Positions 22,969 to 33,912 of a stretch of 64,000 nucleotides of DNA are shown here, in pieces. How positions within the stretch are numbered: the stretch's first letter is position 1; every line of letters begins with the position of its first letter. The notes under the pieces are model-generated. The model ran no database searches. It saw nothing but the letters and a program-made list of their open reading frames with translations, and was not told where the DNA came from. This DNA comes from Thalassia testudinum. Taxonomy: Eukaryota; Streptophyta; Magnoliopsida; Alismatales; Hydrocharitaceae. A program made the translations under genes and the position numbers. The DNA lies in assembly GCA_037157565.1 (NCBI GenBank), contig JAZHRO010000039.1, positions 40,796,001 to 40,860,000 on the forward strand, in the 5' to 3' direction.

Positions 22969-25900
22969 TTTTGATAATAATAGTCATCAATGCGTGTTTT
23001 TAGTAATGATAAATTATACTTTTATATGCTTTAAAGACTAACAAGTATTATAGGAAAAATACACCAATATAGCTTCAATGAAAACTTGAAAAAGAAGGAA
23101 AGTTATGTATCTTGAAAAGGAAGAGCTCAAGAGAATGAAGCTCAAGCGAGAGAATTTCTTTCATTTTTGTTGTAATTTGTTTATGTTTATAAAATGTAAA
23201 AGAACAATAAAACATCTTCGTAAACTCTTAGGATTTATCTTAGAACCTTCCTAATTCATTCCTATGATAAAATCTTTGAAAAATCTAACTTGATAAATTT
23301 TTTAAACTTCTGAACTTTCTTCCCAAGCATCTACTTTTTCCAAACAAATTTTATTTGCACTAAATCTAAACATAATTCATATCTCTCTTACTCCATTTAA
23401 CATTTCTCTTGATATCAAAATCCTTCAAAAATTGAAGACATATAGATTTGTCTTTCGGATGTCTTATGGTATCTTAATTACCCAATGTTCAATTTTTTTT
23501 TAAAAACTCAATGACAAGATCAATTTCTCCTTCAAAAATAGGAGACTTGTGACTAATCTCTTCATCAGTCTAGATTATCCTTTTTAGATGTCTTCCTGCT
23601 TTTAACTTACTTGAGTTCTAGCTTGGGTCATTCAAACATATCAATTAACTCTCAAACATCTACAAACCTCATTTCAAACATCTATCACTCTATTCAAATG
23701 TCCCTAGATCCAATTTTTTATTCCAATAACTCTTGTGTTTTCTGTTAGATTTTAAGACTACTTGCCCTAAAGCTAAATGTCTAAATTACCTATTTAAGGC
23801 ATCTAATTCTTTGTCTCTGACATCTCTATTCAATCCTAATATTGGAGATCAGTTACTAAAAATTCTTGAAAGTTGGATCATTTTTTGGATCGTCTAATTC
23901 ACCTAGGATGTTTTTTTAGTCACTCAGACATCTAAATTTTACTTTAGATGCCTAAAATAATAATTTTAGATGTCTGTGCAATCTAATTAAATGTCTAGTT
24001 TAACCTATTTTTGTAATTATGTGTCCTAGCTATTCTTGTTCAAATAATTTCAACTTGATTTAAATTTCAATGGCTCCAAAGGCTCCCACTTGACCTCCTA
24101 CACTTTATAAATACTTATCTAAGGACACCTAAACCTAAACACAACTATCCTAAGCAATTCTCAAGCTTAAAACTTCAAATTCTCTCTATATTCTCTATAT
24201 TTCACAGTGCTCTTCTTTATTCTTTTGAGTGCATTCCTTCCATGCTTTACTCCTCTTTTAGGTTTGGAAAAAGTACACTGAGACTTACATTTCATCTTAT
24301 ATTATCTAAGGCTCTATAGGATTTGTTGTGTGATGAGCGAAAAATTCTTTGCGAAAAGTTGAGTTTTGAAAACCCAAGTCGTAAAATTCGTAAGAAATTC
24401 CACTATCAAATAAAATTTATAACCGAAACTCTGGTAAGTCCCGGGTCGAACATAGAGAGGCAAATGTTTGATTAAAAATCGTGTTGGGAATTATTGTCAC
24501 AAAGCAGAGTAACTGGTTGAAATTAATCTATGCTAACTATTCTACTTAAAGAATAAACAATAGAAAAGAGAGAGAATAATATAGTGAAAAGAGAGAGAGA
24601 GAGTGAACCAATATTTCTTAATCATATAGCCTTGTTCATTACACTAATTGCAAAATTAAAATCTACACTAAAAAGCAGTAAAAAGATAGGGTTGAGAAAA
24701 TCCTCCTCGACAGCTACTTAGAGGACGAGCCGCATTGACGGAGCACCCGAAAGAGGGTGGTGAGATGCTGGACGAGGGAAGACGAATCTGGAGGACGGAG
24801 GACAAACCAGGCCGGCGTCGCAGCAAGATCCACTTCCCGAATGCTGGTGAGAAGACAACCACAGGATGCTCCACGAAAGAGGTGAGAAGATAAACAAAAT
24901 TATTTTACTCTAGGTCTAGTGGAGCATCCCGAGTATGGGACCAACTCGTAAAGCTTTGGAGAGGGTGAGAGGAGAGAAAGTGGATGATCAAATATGTGGG
25001 GCGTATGGTCCTTTATATAGGTGAGGTACAAGGGCAAAAAGGTCCTTTAAAATCTTGAAAATTAAATGCAGGGCCTTTAATAACATACACGCACTTCCTT
25101 GTAGATAAGCATCGGTGAAGATGCGCTCTCCATCTCCGTCACTCGCCGCCGATCGGACGCACCTCGCGCGGCCACGTCACACGCCCATCTGACTTCAGCC
25201 GTTTGCCGCCTCATCGTGTCACGCCGCTATCAACCATCCGATCATTCGATCAGACAGTCGAGATTGGGCGAGGCCGTTTCATCTTCCACCGTTGCACACG
25301 CCCGCGTACAATCGTGCGTCATCACGCGTGTGCATGCATCCATTCATCCGAAGCCCTTAGGAGCGCCACATAGCGGCCACCATCACCACTCGATCTCGAT
25401 CGAGCAGCCAAATTTCACCGCAACGCTTCCGCGCTTGATTTGAGGCAAGGCTAGGCTCGAATGCTCGTCGCTCTCTTTGCAACACAACGCACAACTACTA
25501 CGCCAAGCCTTCAAAATGGTCATGCTTTTGTTTTAAGGTCTCGGCACTCTCAGCCGTTGGATCTCGATCCAACAGTCAAGATCGTGCGACCTTTGATGAG
25601 GAGGAGCGTTGGTGGCTTTAGGCGACTTGGATGGCGCCACATGGCGCCATCTGGGCCGTCCATTTTTAAATGCTCGTAGGTGGTGCCACGGACATCGAAT
25701 TAGATCGATTTTTGCGTCATTGGGCTGCGATCATCAATTCGAACCCATCCGTGTGGTTAGATTTGTTGTCAGAGGTATAGATTTGCATCACCTTAGCCCT
25801 TGACCTCTGATCTTCCTCGGATTGCATCTGATGCTACGGAGGTCCGATCGGGACGATCTCAGTGGCGTTGAACTCCGATCGTCGCCCTAATCAGATCCGT

Positions 25901-26414
25901 ATAATTGGATCTTCAATCCGAGACCCAGCTAAATATCACCCTGTCCCTGACCATAATAAGGGGCGAATTACTATACAATTTGTACAAATTAACCTAAATG
26001 CATAATGATGCATGTTATGTAATATTTATAATGTTGAATGCTTCTATAGGCCTAGGAACATGTATAAATAGCCATTTTAGGCCAATTAAATGTGTGCACA
26101 TCATTGTGATTTTTTGTTACATTGTTTTCTTTATTGTTTTGGGTGCCCAACATATGGGTAACCTATTCTCTCTTGTAGAGAGAGACAAAACTCTCATTGG
26201 GGTTGTCCTGGAGAGTGCATTTGCATTCCCTTTTTATTAGTGATTCCCATTGGTTTTTAAGGATAGGAACAAAATCCTAGATTTGGAAGTTCTATGTAGA
26301 GGCTTTTTCTACAAGCATTTCCTCTATAAATTTGATGTTCATTTTTTTGTGAATGTTCTTATTTCCTTTGCACAATTCACCCCCGCCCCCCCTCCTCCTC
26401 TTGTGCTGCTAGCA
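22969..26414 (+). mobile_element. 5' LTR of the copia element, interrupted
   Basis: About 1668 bp after removing the insert at 24331-26103 and one TSD copy. Its start is set by comparison with the 3' LTR (33224, TGTTGATAATAATAG after the PPT); here the first two bases are TT instead of TG. It ends GCTGCTAGCA just before the PBS, after a C-rich run (CACCCCCGCCCCCCCTCC). It carries degraded forms of the AGACGTCT palindrome (AGACATCT, AGATGTCT) at about 23445-24000. The fragment at 42188-43193 is a relative without the insert. Confidence 0.75.
24331..26103 (-). mobile_element. Solo LTR (family 3) inside the copia 5' LTR
   Basis: TGATG...CATCA inverted ends, 1773 bp, flanked by a perfect TTGTG duplication (24326-24330 and 26104-26108). 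The relative at 42188-43193 reads straight through this position (near 42913-42917), confirming an insertion. Minus orientation is suggested by a TATATAAAGG box at about 25020-25011 on that strand. Open frames within it (24668-24874 minus, 25216-25443 plus and others) have no recognisable domain. Confidence 0.85.
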
Positions 26415-26416
26415 TT

Positions 26417-26428
26417 TGATACCAAAGC
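26417..26428 (+). other. Primer-binding site of the copia element
   Basis: TGATACCAAAGC matches 9 of 12 bases of TGGTATCAGAGC, the initiator-Met tRNA complementary site used by most plant copia elements, two bases after the LTR end CA. The mismatches fit an old copy. Confidence 0.6.
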
Positions 26429-26806
26429 TTGATCACTAGTGCAGGTGTAACAACTTTAGTGAGATCAATAGAAACAAGAGCGACAGCAATCATTAGAACA
26501 AATGGCTTCTCAACCATAAAGCCTCCACTATTCGACAAAATGAATTACAATCATTTGAAGCAACACATCGAGATCTTCCTTCAATCGAGAGATTACTCCA
26601 TTTGGGAAATGGTAGATACACCATTCATCAAACCTATGAAACCGAAAGGAGCTCTAATTGAAGATGATGAGAAAAAGCTCTCCCTCAACTCAAAGGCAAT
26701 GAATGCCTTATATTACACATTAAGCACATATGAGTTAAACTGTGTTTCACAATGCACATTGGCACATGAGATATGGAGGATGCTAAAATGTAACGAATGC
26801 GTGCCC

Positions 26807-27716
26807 CAGACGTCTTTTAAGACATCTGGGAGGAGGCCCAGACGTCGGTCAAGACGTTTGGGATCACATCCAAACGTCTGAACAGACGTCTGGGATCGTT
26901 TCCAGACGTCTGGAAAACAGTTATTTTCGCACGGGAGAGTCGTCTGCGCGCCTGTGCGCGCAGACCCGCGATTCCTCTCTCTCTCACTTTTTCCCTCTCT
27001 CTCTCTGCGGCTGCAGGCGGCCTGCCACCCCCTCTCTCCTCCTCGCGCGGCCTTAAAAGGGCCACGCCTCCCCTCCCGTCTCCACAGTCTCCTCCTTCTC
27101 CTTCCTGTGCGCGAGAGCGAGCGGACGCGAGGGCGGCAGCGACGGCCGCAGTGAGCGCGGAGGTGCGGCGTGCGAGGGCGGAGCTCTGCCGTAAGGGCGA
27201 GCTCGCCGGAGCGGCTTGGCCGGCTGGCGGAGGGCGCAGGGGGTGCGGAGCGACGCGGAGAGGGACCTGCTGTGGTCTGAGCAGCAGGAGCGCGAGGTGC
27301 AACGCGGGCGGCGTCGCGAGCGGAGGCCGAGCAGCGCCCTGATTCTGGAAAAATTTCCAGAATCAGACGTCTGGGTTGACAGCCAGACAACGAGGTAGAC
27401 GTCTGGAAGATCATACAGACGTCTGAAAGGTGAGTTTACCGCCTTCTCCTTCCTTCCTGTCGACTGACCGTACTGAGGGAGGGAGTTGGCTGTGCGCAGG
27501 TTCGCTGACTCGCCATCCCTTGCGAATCAGACGTCTGGAAGTTGTACCAGACGGCGGGAGTGACCTCCAGACGTCCTGAGTGACCACCGGACGTCTGGGA
27601 GCTAGGCCAGACGTCCCCGCAGACTTCTGGACGTCTGGGAAACCACGCTGAACAGGTAATTCTCTGATCCACTTTGTAAGACGTCTGGAAGAAGTTCCAG
27701 ACGTCTGATTTTGCAC
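26807..27716. promoter_or_regulatory. Palindrome arrays and CpG-dense block of LTR R
   Basis: Mirror image of 20345-21245: CAGACGTCTG groups at 26807-26912 and 27361-27716 with a CG-rich block between (about 26940-27350). The long minus-strand frames across it (27414-26713 and 27302-26817) are the same non-stop artefact as in L. Confidence 0.7.
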
Positions 27717-29035
27717 AGTATCGTCTTTTTCGACCCGTTTAGGGCCCGTTCGGGCTCCGTTTTCCGCGATTCGAGTTGCGTTCTTTTCAGAATTAATTCC
27801 TCTACCCGTCTACAGTAGCTATACACTGTTTTGAGACACTCCTTGTGTTTGATCCTTGTGATAGGACCTCGTTCGGTTGCAGTCTTGAGAGTCGCGGAGG
27901 CACGCGGGATTCCCGATCACGCCCCCATTACTCCCGTTGTACCTGGTAGAGTGGCTTTAAGTATTAATAAAATTTGTTAAAGTATGGAACCATAACTAGA
28001 ACCTAGGACATTGCATGAATCCTAGGAATGAGAAATATATGGAATGATAGTTCCTAGGTGTTGCATGAATCCTAGGGCCGGAAAACTAGATTGTATGATA
28101 GACCCTAGGATATGGCATGAATCCTAGGATGGAAAAACTAGTGGAATATATAATAATGCAGTCTTGGAAAAATGGAAAGCAATATATGAAGCTGCCTGTA
28201 AATTGAATTCACAGCTGCCTGTTATGAATAAAGAAACATGATTGGGATCATGGTTGGTAAGAACGTGAAACTGGAAAGTAAGACATGAGATGTTCTGGAA
28301 CCCTACGGGGAAGTAGGAGTAGAACTCCTGGAAAGCGAATGGAATAGAATTGGGGAAGTGAGCTAGCCCTTGAGTACAGAGTACCAAGGAGAGCGACTGT
28401 CCCCCTGTTTAGTGCAAAGCTGAGCTAGCCACCCCAGGGACCCGGGGGTTAGGACTGGCCACTCTGTACCGACTTGTTGGCCCTCGTGTACGTAGTACCG
28501 AGGAGAGCTAGTAGTGTTAGGAGAGTACTAGCTACCCCACGGGCCCCGGGGTTCTGCTAGCCTCCTTCACCGACTTGTTAGGCCCACTAGGGCAAACCAG
28601 GGTAGTCAGGCGAGGGTGCGCGGACTGTGGAGGGGCAAGGCCCCGGTTTGGTTACTGTGGAGGGGTTGGACCCCTGTTACTGAGAGGGCTCTGCCCTGGT
28701 TCCGTGCTGTGCTTTGGGCGCACCCGTTAACGGAAACGACTGACCGCGTGCCAGTGCGGGCTAGCTACCTGTGCGTTTATCGTGCGTGCCGTAGTCACCG
28801 TTACGTCTGTCAGTGACCTTGGGGTGGTTGACTGAGGGTAGGATCACCACGGGGGACTCTCCCGGCCAGGAGAGCACCACGTGCTACTTCTACTTTTGGA
28901 AAATACTGCAATCAAGATCGTTCCCACGAGGACATTCGAGATCAAGTAAAGGATCTGAGAAATAAATGAAATAGTGAGAAAAATTGAAAGATGTGAATAA
29001 AGGAAGTAATAGAACATAACAGCTACTGTACACTC

Positions 29036-30760
29036 TGTTGGTGCTAGAGCACCACGATCATTTGTTTTGATGATAACAAAACACGTGTTATTTAACATTT
29101 GCAATTTGAGTCCTAGATTTCAGGTCAATTGCAAATGTGAACGTGTTTAGACGGAGTTCGAGCTCGCATCCAGGGCGGGTTGGAGGAGCTTGACGGAAAA
29201 CAGAGAAGGTTCGCGTGGAGCGACAGATTGAAGATAGAAGACAAGAAGAATAGGATAGATTCTTTTTAATCCTTTCATGTACTTTTATCTTTATTTTTCT
29301 TGCTCTTTATGTTCCTTAGAAAATTATGTTAAAGAGCCTCAAAGAACCCTAACAGTAGTCCTAGGAACACCGGCGCAACCCTAGGATACTTAGGTTTTCT
29401 GTAGAATACGTAGAAAACCAATATAGGGTTCAAACAGACTTTCCAGACGTCTAATTCCCAAATCAGACATCTGATAATGTATTTTAAGACGTCTGACTGT
29501 TGTTTCAGACGTCTGATAACTGTTAGGCTGGACATAGTTAGTTCTGTCTGATGAAATCAGACGTCCATACCTTAGACCAGACGTCTTAGGAGACGTCTGA
29601 TGACTTTGCCAGACGTCCAATTAGTGGACCGTTGGCTGCCTTAGCAGACACTCAAGAATATGACCGTTAGAGCCTTATCAGACGTCCTTAGGCCTTTCCA
29701 GACGTCTGATAAATGACCGTTTTGCCTCGGCTGACCCAAAATCTCTTCTCAGAGATTTTCCAGCAATTGCAACGTTTAGAAATCAATTCCCACAGTAAAA
29801 GTAGGTTTCCAGACGTCCAGACATAGTGCCAGACGTCCTGCATGTCGTCTGATGGACTTGCACAAAAACCCTGTTTAGATCTGATCCAAGTCAGGGAGAG
29901 ACCCGGCCAAAATCAGACGTCTGACCTTTGAATCAGACGTCTTATAGTGAACTTCCAGACGTCTGATGCTAGAATTAGACGTCTGATAAGCCTGTCAGAA
30001 CAATGATTGTTCCTGATTTCGGGCTGATTCACTTGGACTTTGTTCCCAACGGCTATAGAACCCTTCCTAAGCCTTCCAAAGCCTTCCTAAGGCCTCTATA
30101 AATAGAAGGGAACCCTTGCAACACAAATATACACTTGGATACACTTAGCTACACACTTTCACACTCTTGTGTCTAAGAAGCTCTTGCTCTCTAAGCTCAA
30201 GTTCTACATCTTGAGAGCATCGAACCGTTGCGCACCCGCTCTCCCGCCGTTGTCTACGAGAGCAAAGTTGCGCCGTTGCGTGGCTCACGCACCCGCGTCA
30301 TCGTCGACGCACTCCTTGCAAAGGGGAGTTTCCTAAAACCTATAGAAGCTTAGGTTTATTACTTTGTTGGCTCTATAGGTTTGTTGTTTTATTTTACCTT
30401 TGTAATTTGGTTGGGTATTCGCTTTGCGAATTCCCGTCTCCTTCGTGGGACAAAATCCTTCTCGTGGAGAGAAGGGGTTGAGGAACGCTACCCTCGTACT
30501 TGTAGCGTGGTTGTATTGAGGTTGAATCACCCTCGTTTTAAGTGATTCGATTTAGTGGATTTTGATCAACTAGGTTGATCGGAAAATCCTAACTCGAGAG
30601 GGTTAGGTGGTGGTTTTCACCCGGTTTGGGTTTCCACCTAAAAATTACTTGTGCACATTTTGTGATTGCTTATTTTGTGAGATTGCTTTATATATTTCAA
30701 TTCCGCATTTTTTTTGTTACGCTAATCTCACCCCCTCCTAGTACAAGGGTAGAACCTTCA
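29036..30760 (+). mobile_element. Solo LTR B (family 2) inside R
   Basis: Starts TGTTGGTGCTAG, ends GAACCTTCA; 1725 bp; flanked by CACTC (29031-29035 and 30761-30765). The intact target is visible in L, where the reverse complement has a single CACTC (19016-19020). TATAAATA lies at 30097-30104, in the same position as in LTR A. Palindromic CAGACGTCTG motifs fill 29442-29986, upstream of the TATA box. B is the youngest layer of this nest because it interrupts R, which interrupts the copia gag. Confidence 0.92.
29442..29986. promoter_or_regulatory. Array of CAGACGTCTG palindromes in LTR B
   Basis: Same array as in LTR A, about 17 full or near motifs at matching places, with a few changes between copies (for example AGATGTCTGA in A against AGACGTCTGA in B). 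It lies in the presumed U3. Confidence 0.75.
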
Positions 30761-32582
30761 CACTCTACTGTTGCCTTTAGTTAGTTTGCCACTCTACTCA
30801 GCGTTTTGCTGACGTGTTACACTCGTTACCTTTTTCAGGACCAGGTGTTGAGCAGCCAGGGTCGGCGGCTGCAGAGGACGCTGGGCCAAGTAGGGTCCAG
30901 TAGAGTTTACCACAGTCCTTGTACCTCTTTTGTTTCTGTTTTAGTGAGTAGCTTTTTTGTTTCTGCTGTACTTTCTTTACCTGCAGTTCTTGTTATATGA
31001 TAAATGTTGTTTTGCTGTTGTGGTGGTACCTATTGTAGTAGTTTCTTTCCTTACTGCTGTACTTTCCTACTGTTAGTTATTTTCATGCTGAATGTGGTTT
31101 ATTTTACTGTCTTTTGGTTACTTCCTCGTTGGACGACTAGGTCTTGGGATTAGTCGAGTCGGTCCGGTTCTCGTGTCTCGTAGGGACTCGGGAACCGGGT
31201 TGTTACATAAAATAATGCATGAAGATACAAAAAAGATAAAGAATTCCAAAGTTATTATGCTAACTCAAGATTTCAAGAAATTTGAGATGCGAAAAGGAGA
31301 AACAATCAAAGACATATACACCCGATTTACCTTCACTTTCAACAACCTAAGGCTCTTGGAAAAAAGATCATTAAAGGCGAGCTTAAAGGTAAGATTTTAA
31401 GCTCACTAACCTATGTATTTATTAATAGCCTAAAGTTACAACTATAGAAGAAGCAAATAAAATGGAAAACTTGGATATGAAACAACTCCTTGGAAATTGG
31501 ATGGCAAATGAAAAAAAGCTAAGCCAAAAGAAAAAAGGAGCTAAAGAACCAAAGAAAAAGCAATTAGCTTTCAAAGTTAACTCTAACTTGGAGGAAAGCA
31601 ATGAAGATGACGAGGATCTTACTCTACTCACAAGGAAGTTCTGAAAGTTCTTAAAGAACAACAAGAACTTTGAGAAAAGAAGTTTTAAGAAAGAAAACAA
31701 AGATAACCCTCTAATTTGCTATCAATGCAAGAAAATGGGTCACATAAGAAAAGATTATCCTCTACTCAAGGACTACAGGAAAAGCAAGAAAAGATAAAAG
31801 AAAGAAGTTGAAAAGCCTTTCAAGAAGTTGAAGAAAGTGAAGGCTCTACAGGCAACATGGGATTATTCAAATTCAAGCGAAAGTGAAGAAGAACAAGAAT
31901 CAAGCAATTCAAATCAAGAAGTCATTTGTCTTGGACTCATATCACTTGAAGACAAGGTAAGTGATCTATCTCTTAATGAACTTTTGCAAGCCTTAAATAA
32001 TTTACATAGTACTTTCGCAAAAATGAAAATTGAGAATAAAGAGCTTGAAGAAAAATGTTACTAGGTCCAAAATGAAAAGATTGTACTTTTGCAAGAAAAG
32101 AGTTTTTGATTGCTAAAACTAATGCTCTAAAAGATAAAATTCCAGCTTTAGAGTTATATATTGACATGCTTAAAGATAAATCAAAAAAGTTGCTTGAAGA
32201 TCTAGCTAAATTCACTAAAGAAAAAGAAAATTTAGATAGATTATTAACCGCACAAAAACCTTCTTGCAGTAAAATCAGTCTTGGCTATTCAAGTTTTAAA
32301 GCAAGTACCTCCAAAATAAATAGAATCAAATTTTTACTTAGTCAAAGGAGGAAGAAAGGAAGGTTTTCAATGAAAATTAAAAATTAAAACTAACCCAAGT
32401 TGATCCAAAAAAATATGGATACCAAGACAAACATTACAATCTTGTTTTGTAGGTCAAGAGGATATAGATTTTTGGAGTTGGGTTTTTCAAGAAACTAAAT
32501 GGATTTCAAGCCTTTAAAAAGAATGTAAATCAACGATAATTGCCAAGAGGAAGGCAAAGACAAAACCAAAGGCAAAGAAAGG

Positions 32583-32770
32583 TGGATTATGGATAGTGAA
32601 TGCTCTAAACATATCGTGGGAGACAAGGAGTACTTCACTGAGCTTGAATACAAGGTGGATCCATCACATTTGAAAACAACTATAAAGGGCAAATTATTAG
32701 AGTAGGTATTATTGGTAAAAGTAACTTTGCATTCAGTCATGTAATCCTGGTGAAAGGGCTCAAGTATAGT
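32583..32770 (+). pseudogene. Copia protease remnant
   Basis: The frame reads WIMDSECSKHIVGDKEYF, matching the copia protease active-site block W..DSG(C/A)S.HM.GD, with Glu at the Gly position. A broken reading of the next block (IGKSNFAF, LVKGLKYSLS) follows. After about 32770 protease similarity stops; no integrase, RT or RNase H follows. Confidence 0.75.
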
Positions 32771-33208
32771 CTTTCAAAAAGGCAATGTTTGATGGGATAG
32801 AGCTCTAACTCAAAAGGCAACATTCTTTCAAAAAAATAAAAAAGAACTCAAAAGGCAACATGAATCAATATTCCTTTGTGCATGATAGTGCTTGAAGAAA
32901 AGATGAATTTAGAAATGGAATACAAGAAGGGAAAAGAGGACGTGAAGAAAGAATGATGGCATCGCTCTCTCTCATAATTGGATGTATGGCTTGAACATTT
33001 TATATCTTGCTAAAGTTTTTTCTTTGCTTCCGTAGTTGTGAATTTGACTGTCATCTATGTTTTCCATTCAATTAGTGCTTGCTCGATGCTTTATTAACTT
33101 TTGATTGACTATCATCGTTGTTTTGATAATGACAAAATAGGAGAGATGATGCTTTCTGACAAGGGGAGCAAATGAAACTTAACTAATAAAAGTATGTTTT
33201 GTCGTTAC
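32771..33208 (+). other. 3' non-coding part of the copia element
   Basis: No coding similarity. It contains TTTTGATAATGACAAA and AAGGGGAGCAAATG shortly before the PPT, as in the 3' region of SIRE-like copia elements. Its direct join to the protease marks the deletion of the rest of pol. Confidence 0.5.
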
Positions 33209-33223
33209 AAAAAAGGAGGAGAA
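33209..33223 (+). other. Polypurine tract
   Basis: AAAAAAGGAGGAGAA immediately before the 3' LTR start TGTTGATAATAATAG. It primes plus-strand DNA synthesis and fixes the LTR boundary. Confidence 0.75.
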
Positions 33224-33912
33224 TGTTGATAATAATAGTTAGAAATGTGCATTTCTGATAATAATAAATTATACTTTTATATACTTTTATGACTAACAAG
33301 TATTGAAAGAAAAATACACCAATAAAGCTTGAATGAAAGCTTAAAAAAGAAGAAAAGTTATGTCTTGAAAATGAATAGCTCAAGAAAATGCAGCTCATGT
33401 AAGAAAATTTTTTTTATTTTTGTTGTAATTCACTTTTATTTATAGAATGTAAAAGAACCTTGAAACATCTCCATACATCTCTTAGGATTTATCTTAAAAC
33501 CTTCCCAACTCATTCCTCTTACAAAATCTCTAAAAAATTAACTTGGTAAATTTTTTAAACATCTGAACTTTCTTCCCAGATGTCCACCTTTTCTATACAA
33601 ATTTTATTTGCGTCAAATCTAATCATAACTCATATATCTCTCACTTCATTTAACATTTCTCTTGATATCAAAAATCCTTCAAAAAGTGAAGACGTCTAGA
33701 TTTGTCTTTCAGACATCTTATGGTCTCTTAATTACCCAATGTTCAATTTTTTTTAACCCCAACATTTACCAAATCTTTAAAGATTAGTCATTTAATGACA
33801 AGATTAATGTCTCCTTTGAAAATAAGAGATGTCTGACTTATCTCTTCGGACGACTAGATTATACTTTCTAGATGTCGTTCTACTTTTCTCAAACGTCCCT
33901 AGATCCCTTTTT
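33224..33912 (+). mobile_element. Truncated 3' LTR of the copia element
   Basis: Aligns with the first part of the 5' LTR (from 22969), with an internal deletion before its end at CCTAGATCCCTTTTTG. The rest of the LTR is missing. One motif site here is still AGACGTCT (near 33690) where the 5' LTR has AGACATAT. Confidence 0.75.

Larger units (their letters stand above)
26789..31207 (-). mobile_element. Solo LTR R (family 1), containing LTR B
   Basis: Plus-strand ends TGTAACGAATGCG and GGTTGTTACA, flanked by TAAAA on both sides (26784-26788 and 31208-31212). Total 4419 bp; removing LTR B and one CACTC leaves 2689 bp, the reverse complement of L. It sits within the copia gag reading frame. L and R form a near-identical inverted repeat 5.5 kb apart. 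Like L it has no internal retrotransposon region. Confidence 0.9.
26429..32387 (+). pseudogene. Copia gag (UBN2 type), split by solo LTR R
   Basis: The N-terminal part (26429-26788) reads PPLFDKMNYNHLKQHIEIFL and ends AHEIWRMLK, the start of the UBN2 gag domain (W...L..). After R it resumes at 31213 with MHEDTKKIKNSK and FEMRKGETIKDIYTRF. A zinc knuckle CYQCKKMGHIRKDY (31717-31758) has Tyr in place of the last Cys. ATWDYSNSSESEEE follows, then a coiled-coil tail (about 31970-32260). Joining across R leaves the frame one A short, and there are several stops, so it is not functional. Gag would form the cytoplasmic virus-like particle. Confidence 0.75.
22969..33912 (+). mobile_element. Ty1/copia element (SIRE-like), pol deleted, with nested solo LTRs
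   Basis: Order on the plus strand: 5' LTR (22969-26414), PBS, gag split by R, a remnant of the protease, a 3' untranslated region, PPT (33209-33223) and truncated 3' LTR (33224-33912). Without the nested elements the internal region is only about 2.4 kb, so integrase, RT and RNase H are missing. Gag of the UBN2 type and long LTRs ending in a C-rich stretch resemble SIRE/Maximus copia elements; that lineage name is inference. Confidence 0.8.

Noticed and set aside
26713..27414. 233-codon minus-strand frame crossing the LTR R boundary
   Set aside because: Same artefact as in L; it also runs from LTR sequence into the antisense of copia gag, so it cannot be an ancestral gene.
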